From contig NZ_JAJERB010000002.1 in the NCBI RefSeq assembly GCF_020685205.1, positions 124,001 through 188,000 on the forward strand: a stretch of DNA of 64,000 bases. Reading direction: 5' to 3'. The notes under the pieces are model-generated. The model searched no databases, had not been told where the DNA came from, and worked only from the letters and a program-made list of their open reading frames with translations. The stretch is from Hymenobacter translucens (GTDB taxonomy: Bacteria > Bacteroidota > Bacteroidia > Cytophagales > Hymenobacteraceae). Each line of letters begins with the position of its first letter. Positions within the stretch are counted from its first letter, which is position 1. Positions 59,824-64,000 of the stretch are shown here, one piece after another. The position numbers and the translations under genes are program-made.

Positions 59824-60651
59824 ATGCTACACCCCTTACTTTCCCGAACCCGGCTTTCTCTGCTGGCCAGCACCGCGGCGCTGCTGCTGGGCGGCTGCGA
59901 GATGCTGGAGTTCAGCCCCAACGACTACCGCTCCCCCAAAGATCAGACGGACCTGACCCGCAAAAACCTGGAGCGCCTGATGGCTAGCCCGGTCCCGGCC
60001 GGTGATACCCTGCGGTTTGTCTTTACCGGTGACTCCCAGCGGTTTTACGACGCGGCCGAGGGGCTGGTCGAGAGCGTCAACCAGCAGCGGGGCATCAACT
60101 TCGTTATCGTGGCCGGCGACATTTCCGACTTCGGAATGGGCCGGGAGATGCGCTGGGTGGACGACAAGCTGCGGAAGCTGAACGTACCTTACCTCACCGT
60201 CATCGGCAACCACGACCAGGTAGGCAACGGGCGCGAAGCCTACCAGCACATCTTCGGGGCGCTCAACTACTCGTTTGTGTATGGGGGCACCAAGTTCATC
60301 ATGACCGATACCAACGGCCGGGAGTACAACTTCAACGGGAAAGTGCCCGACATACCCTGGGTGCAGCAGCAGCTGGCCGACGCCAGCACGCCCCGGCAGA
60401 TTGTGGTTTCCCACGTGCCCCCCCAGGATGAGGACTTCGACCCGGCCTTGCGGGAGCCCTACATCGTGACGCTGCGGGAAGCTCCGCGCCTCGTGTTCGA
60501 GCTCAACGGCCACCGCCACTCCTTCAGCATCGGCCAGCCCTTTGGCGATGACGTCACCTACATCAATTCTTCCGCTTTCGATACCCGGCAGTACGTGATT
60601 CTCACGGTGTGGGGAGACAAGCAGTTCCGGCTGCAAAAAGTAACTTTCTGA
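59824..60651 (+). CDS. metallophosphoesterase lipoprotein
   Basis: 275 aa. Lipoprotein signal ending LLLGGC. Calcineurin-like metallophosphoesterase motifs: FTGDSQ (variant of the first D-x-x), VAGDISDFG, VIGNHDQ and SHVPP with NGHRHSF. It is close to the family of surface or periplasmic phosphoesterases of unknown substrate. Its stop overlaps the next ATG (TGATG), so the two are translationally coupled. Confidence 0.9.
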   Translation: MLHPLLSRTRLSLLASTAALLLGGCEMLEFSPNDYRSPKDQTDLTRKNLERLMASPVPAGDTLRFVFTGDSQRFYDAAEGLVESVNQQRGINFVIVAGDISDFGMGREMRWVDDKLRKLNVPYLTVIGNHDQVGNGREAYQHIFGALNYSFVYGGTKFIMTDTNGREYNFNGKVPDIPWVQQQLADASTPRQIVVSHVPPQDEDFDPALREPYIVTLREAPRLVFELNGHRHSFSIGQPFGDDVTYINSSAFDTRQYVILTVWGDKQFRLQKVTF

Positions 60652-61265
60652 TGAGCCGCACCTTACTTTTACTGGCCCTGGCCGCCCTGCCGCTCGCATC
60701 GGCTGCCCAATCTACCACGTCTGCTGCTTCGGAAGGGGCAATGGAAACGCCCTGGTACCGGCCCCGCCACCTGATCCTGCAAACCGCCGGCGGCGTGGGC
60801 ATGGTTGCGGGCGGCGTCGGCTACTCCTTTGCCAAAGACAAGCTGGAAACGGATATTCTGGTGGGCTACGTGCCCAAGCGCTACGCCGGCTCCACGCTGT
60901 CGATTGCCACGGCTAAGTTTATGTACACGCCCTTCGCCCTGCCCCTGGGCGAGAAGCTGCGCCTCCACCCGCTCACGGTGGGGCCTTACCTGAGCTACAC
61001 CCACGGCACCATCAACGATGAGGAGCGGGGACAGTACACCAAAGACTACTACTGGTTTTCGAGCGATACCCGGGTAGGCTTCCTGGCGGGCAGCCGGCTC
61101 ACCTATCTGCGGGGCACGGGGGCTACGGGGCGGCCCCGGAATGTGTCGGCTTACTACGAGCTGGGCAGTAACGACCTGTACCTGCTCAGCTACTACGGCA
61201 ACCGCCGGGGGCTCGGCATAGGTGATATTCTGACCCTGGCCCTGGGCCTGAAGGCCGACTTTTAG
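60651..61265 (+). CDS. exported protein of unknown function, probable outer-membrane type
   Basis: 204 aa. Signal peptide (MSRTLLLLALAALPLASAAQ). The rest has alternating hydrophobic/polar strands with aromatic residues (HLILQTAGGVGMVAGGVGYSF, VGYVPKRYAGSTLSIATAKFMYTPF, VGFLAGSRLTYLRG), suggesting a small beta-barrel. It starts at the overlapping stop of the upstream lipoprotein gene. No family is recognised. Confidence 0.8.
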   Translation: MSRTLLLLALAALPLASAAQSTTSAASEGAMETPWYRPRHLILQTAGGVGMVAGGVGYSFAKDKLETDILVGYVPKRYAGSTLSIATAKFMYTPFALPLGEKLRLHPLTVGPYLSYTHGTINDEERGQYTKDYYWFSSDTRVGFLAGSRLTYLRGTGATGRPRNVSAYYELGSNDLYLLSYYGNRRGLGIGDILTLALGLKADF

Positions 61266-61300
61266 CGCGGGCCCAGGTGTTCGAATTCTGCGTCAGCCAG

Positions 61301-61334
61301 GCGGCGCGGCTTTTCGGGGGCCGTGCCGCTTTTT
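61301..61334 (+). terminator. terminator between the exported-protein gene and the acyltransferase gene
   Basis: A 10-bp stem (GCGGCGCGGC 61301-61310 with 61320-61329, one G-U) and five T (61330-61334). The T run overlaps the stop codon of the convergent acyltransferase gene. Confidence 0.85.
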
Positions 61335-62706
61335 ACTTGGAGTGGGTGGCCAGATAGGCCGTGCGGGCGTCAGCGAGCATGCGCATGATGACGGTGCGCT
61401 GCCGGAGCAGTGCTTCGATCACCTCGGGCTGGCGGCGGAACAGCCGCAGCACCCGCAGCCGCCGCAGCCGCCGCTCCAGCGCATTCCAGTAGCGCAGGGC
61501 GTAGAAGCCGGTCAGCGGCAGGCTTATACCATACGCCAGCGTGAGGCGCCAGTCGTGGAAAAAGTACTGGACCAGCGCAATCTGCACCGCGTAGCCAATG
61601 GTGAAGGTGAGCATACCGGTCACCAGCATGATGGGTGCCACGAACTCCACGTCCTTGGTGGCCCGCTTGGCTACCACCGAAGGCAGAATGTAGGGCAGGT
61701 AGTTGTTGACAACACCGTACACGTACACCGGAAAGCCTACCGCCAGCTTCAGCGCCGTCGTCAGCCCCCGGACTACCCGGGAGCCGGTCCGGTTCGACTC
61801 CAGGGCTTCGTCAGAAAGGCGTAGGCGGCGCAGCTCCCCGAGGTAGTTGTTGAGCCGGGTCCGGACTTCGGTGAGGCGGCCGGGGTCGTGCTGCTCAAAG
61901 AACGGCACAGCTTCGAGCAGGGTGCGGCTGAGTTGAAAGTTGTCGTAGAGCGTTTCCTCGTCGTCGGGCACCAGATACTCGCCAAAGGTGCGCTCCACCT
62001 GCTGCACCAGCTCGTCCTCGGCCGCGTCGCGGGTGATGATCAGGCGCCTCTCCAGGCGGATGCGGATTTCCTCGGTCAGCGCGTCGGCGGCGGCCAGCGG
62101 GTCCTGCCGGTACTGCTCGGCGTAGGCGGCCACGGCAATGGGCGGACCCACGTTTATGAACACGTCGGAGCGGAAGCGGGTGGGGTCGAAGTAGTTGATG
62201 CCCACCGGCAGCACGTGCAAGCCCAGCGCGAAGTCGTGGCGGGCCTCGGTGCCCAGGGCAATGCGGGCCGCCCCGGTTTTGAGCGGCCGGAGCCGGCGCT
62301 CCGAAATGCTGGTCCCCTCGGGAAAGATCATGATGGTGCCGCGCCGGTCCAGGTAGTCGTAGCACTTCCCGAACACGTCCTCGTTGCGCTGAGCCAGCTC
62401 CGCGGCACTGACCTTGCCGGCCCCGCTTTCGGCATCCTGGCGGCGGTAAATGGGCAGGGAATTGCCGGAAGTGAGAATGGTGCGGAGAATGGGGTTTTCG
62501 AAAAACGTGCTTTTGGCCAGAAAGGCAATCGGGTCGCGGCGGTTGATGGCCACGACGAGCGGGTCCATCAGGGTGTTGGGGTGGTTGCCTACGATGAGCA
62601 GCGGGCCCGGCACCTGCAGACGCTCAGGATGGCGCACCTCCAGTCGTCGGAAGAACACGCGCAGGGCCACCTGCACAATGGGTTTGAAGACGGTATAGAA
62701 GAGCAT
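61333..62706 (-). CDS. lysophosphatidic acid acyltransferase-like protein (PlsC domain)
   Basis: 457 aa, about twice the size of a basic PlsC. The acyltransferase HxxxxD motif is NHPNTLMD near residue 41, and FPEGTS is the substrate-binding block near 125. The C-terminal half has a few membrane helices (VAPIMLVTGMLTFTIGYAV and neighbours) and a basic tail. Similar long acyltransferases are common in Bacteroidota; the acceptor (lysophosphatidate or a related lipid) is inferred. A TATCTTG box lies about 10 bases upstream of the ATG. Confidence 0.9.
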   Translation of the reverse strand: MLFYTVFKPIVQVALRVFFRRLEVRHPERLQVPGPLLIVGNHPNTLMDPLVVAINRRDPIAFLAKSTFFENPILRTILTSGNSLPIYRRQDAESGAGKVSAAELAQRNEDVFGKCYDYLDRRGTIMIFPEGTSISERRLRPLKTGAARIALGTEARHDFALGLHVLPVGINYFDPTRFRSDVFINVGPPIAVAAYAEQYRQDPLAAADALTEEIRIRLERRLIITRDAAEDELVQQVERTFGEYLVPDDEETLYDNFQLSRTLLEAVPFFEQHDPGRLTEVRTRLNNYLGELRRLRLSDEALESNRTGSRVVRGLTTALKLAVGFPVYVYGVVNNYLPYILPSVVAKRATKDVEFVAPIMLVTGMLTFTIGYAVQIALVQYFFHDWRLTLAYGISLPLTGFYALRYWNALERRLRRLRVLRLFRRQPEVIEALLRQRTVIMRMLADARTAYLATHSK

Positions 62707-63097
62707 ACCGCAAGATAGAAGGACTCACCGGCTCGGGCCGGCTGTCCGGCTATGAGCTTCCTTAGCCGCAGGCCGGGAGGCTTTGCTTCTGGACGAGACA
62801 ACCACCCCTGGCTGGCCTTTTTACAAAGCATCGTACTGAGCTGCAAAGCCTTTCGAAACCCCTCCCCGGCTGCCCCGGCCTGCGGTTTTTAAAGGAAATT
62901 ATACTCTGTGATTTAGTTGCTGCCGGCCTGCGCAGGCCCGGTCGGAACCTGCTGCCACCTGTACCCACAGAAGCCCGGCTCCTCTGCCATAAGACTCCGT
63001 CGGACGGCTGAGGGTGGTATCAGGAGTCGATTTTTTATTTTTTCGGCCCTTACTCTTATAGAGGCTCTTTGGAATAAACGTTTGGTACCGGTAGCGA
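62707..63097. other. intergenic region without recognised features
   Basis: 391 bases between the acyltransferase start and the CarboxypepD_reg gene stop. It has a TATCTTG-type box near 62715-62721 for the acyltransferase and an AT-rich stretch at 63020-63065. No RNA gene, repeat or convincing ORF was found. Confidence 0.5.
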
Positions 63098-63883
63098 CTA
63101 GTTCTCCCGGCTCAGCAGCTGCCGTACCCGCCACGGCAGGCTTCGTACCCGGCTCACGAGGCCGCGCGGGGTGTAGAGGGGCGGCAGGTACTCGGTAACT
63201 ATCACCACCGCCCCGCCTAACTGGCGCACGTCCGGTTGCAGCGCTACCTCAAGCACCTGCGCCCCGACCGGTTGCACTACCTCCTGCTGCTCATAGCCAA
63301 TGTAGCTGACAACTAGGGGTAACTGTCGCTCAGCTGGTCCCACGGCCAGCTCAAAGTTGCCGTTCGCGTCGGCGGAGGTGCCGTTGACAGTGCCTTTCAG
63401 CAGCACCGTTACGCCCGGTAGCCCTTCTCCCGTCTGCCGGTCTACGACCCTTCCCCGAACGACACCGTCGGCCCCTGGGGCTGCCGGAACCACTTTCGCA
63501 GCCGGCCGCAGTCTGAATTCCGGCTCGGAGGCCCAGGCTTTGCCTTTGGCAGTCAGCACGCTTTGCCCGCGGGCTTCGGAACCGAGCAGGGTATGCAGGC
63601 CCAGCACCGTGACGGCGGCCAGCAGCGTGGCCCGCCACCGGGATGCCGGAGCCGGGGCCGGGTAGTGCAGGGGCCGGTTGAGCTGATCGTCTCGGAAACG
63701 CCCGCAGGTGCGGCCAGCGGCAGCCGTCAGCAGCGTCAGGATTTCGGCATCGGTTTTCCGGGTGAAGTCGACTACCACCTGCCGGCAGCTGGCGCAGTGC
63801 CGGCCGCTGGCCTGGGGCGTCATCTGGTCCCACCGCTCGGCGCAGGGACTGGGTATCTGAAGGGAAAAAGGGGCTTTGCGCAT
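63098..63883 (-). CDS. membrane protein with Cys-rich N-terminal module and CarboxypepD_reg-like domain
   Basis: 261 aa from the ATG at 63883. The N-terminal 45 residues carry a pattern widespread in Bacteroidota (SPCAERWDQMTP, GRHCASCRQVVVDFT, with a CASC pair), perhaps metal-binding. One membrane segment lies near residue 85-100 (ATLLAAVTVLGLHTLLG). The outer part is a carboxypeptidase-regulatory-like beta domain (VVRGRVVDRQTGEGLPGVTVLLKGTVNGTSADANGNFEL, VVSYIGYE). It may link cytoplasm and periplasm. Function unknown. Confidence 0.85.
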   Translation of the reverse strand: MRKAPFSLQIPSPCAERWDQMTPQASGRHCASCRQVVVDFTRKTDAEILTLLTAAAGRTCGRFRDDQLNRPLHYPAPAPASRWRATLLAAVTVLGLHTLLGSEARGQSVLTAKGKAWASEPEFRLRPAAKVVPAAPGADGVVRGRVVDRQTGEGLPGVTVLLKGTVNGTSADANGNFELAVGPAERQLPLVVSYIGYEQQEVVQPVGAQVLEVALQPDVRQLGGAVVIVTEYLPPLYTPRGLVSRVRSLPWRVRQLLSREN

Positions 63884-63924
63884 GAGAATAGCTTTATGAT
63901 GGGCGTGAATACCGGCACCGGGAC

Positions 63925-64000
63925 CTAGCGGGCACCATAGCCGGCGGCAGTGGGGCTCAGGTTTTCAGCCAGCCGGATGAGGCGAATCAGCTCGGCGCGG
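63925..64000 (-). CDS. C-terminal fragment of a gene continuing past the right edge
   Basis: The last 25 codons (helix-like RAELIRLIRLAENLSPTAAG, then YGAR and TAG at 63927-63925) of a minus-strand gene whose body lies beyond the window. It is 41 bases upstream of the CarboxypepD_reg gene on the same strand. Too short to identify. Confidence 0.6.
   Translation of the reverse strand, partial: RAELIRLIRLAENLSPTAAGYGAR

Noticed and set aside
1..64000. tRNA, rRNA and CRISPR arrays.
   Set aside because: I looked for cloverleaf T-arm sequence and for regularly spaced direct repeats and found none.

Overview
The window reads as a GC-rich chromosome segment of a Bacteroidota bacterium of the order Cytophagales, most likely Hymenobacter or a close relative. 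The evidence is two proteins with type IX secretion (T9SS) sorting tails, CruF/CrtD carotenoid genes of the flexixanthin type, TAnnTTTG promoter boxes a few bases before start codons, and several Bacteroidota-typical small families (DUF6799, DUF6952, DUF6427). It is ordinary core chromosome. I see no phage, IS element, CRISPR array, rRNA or tRNA.

Layout. 1-6 kb: a truncated M16 zinc protease, a secreted GHL10 glycosidase and an M28 lipoprotein peptidase. 6-7.4 kb: asnA (aspartate-ammonia ligase), preceded by what looks like a complete leader-peptide attenuator. This is a 35-codon leader ORF with seven Asn codons among ten, then a strong intrinsic terminator, then asnA. I rate it the most interesting feature here. 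7.5-9.8 kb: a DUF6799 protein, a membrane GT2 glycosyltransferase and a small STAS-like protein. 9.8-18 kb: an alpha-glucan cluster (MFS sugar transporter, GH13 amylase, SDR, SusA-like neopullulanase) and a divergent GT35 phosphorylase-like protein whose PLP-lysine position is threonine. 18-19.8 kb: a composite palindromic repeat, a GDSL esterase, and a thioredoxin/DUF6952 operon behind a perfect Fur-like palindrome. 20-23 kb: crtD, cruF and a TetR regulator.

23-38.5 kb is mostly housekeeping: rlmI, HxlR, GNAT, SRPBCC, an AONS-like PLP enzyme, a SNF2 helicase, the rbfA-methyltransferase-lolC/E run, a DUF6427 membrane protein, and rpiB, tatC and glyA. 38.8-47.3 kb: a sigma factor with a membrane-anchored partner, a phosphatase, two hydrophilic low-complexity proteins, NADAR, PCD, rsmI-lnt, suhB and small proteins. 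47.3-53 kb: an erythromycin-esterase-like protein, a radical SAM/SPASM protein, a TlpA-like protein with a broken CxxC, and radA. 53-57 kb: a secreted tail-fibre (S74) protein and a T9SS cargo protein. 56.3-59.6 kb: a cNMP-binding histidine kinase followed by a response regulator fused to a thioredoxin-reductase-like flavoprotein without the CxxC. The right end has a phosphoesterase lipoprotein, a small envelope protein, an acyltransferase, a CarboxypepD_reg protein and a gene fragment.

Three degenerate copies of one roughly 100-160 bp palindromic repeat lie in intergenic gaps near 18.1, 38.6 and 57.8 kb. Most convergent gene pairs share bidirectional hairpin terminators. All functions are inferred from motifs read by eye; no database search was run.
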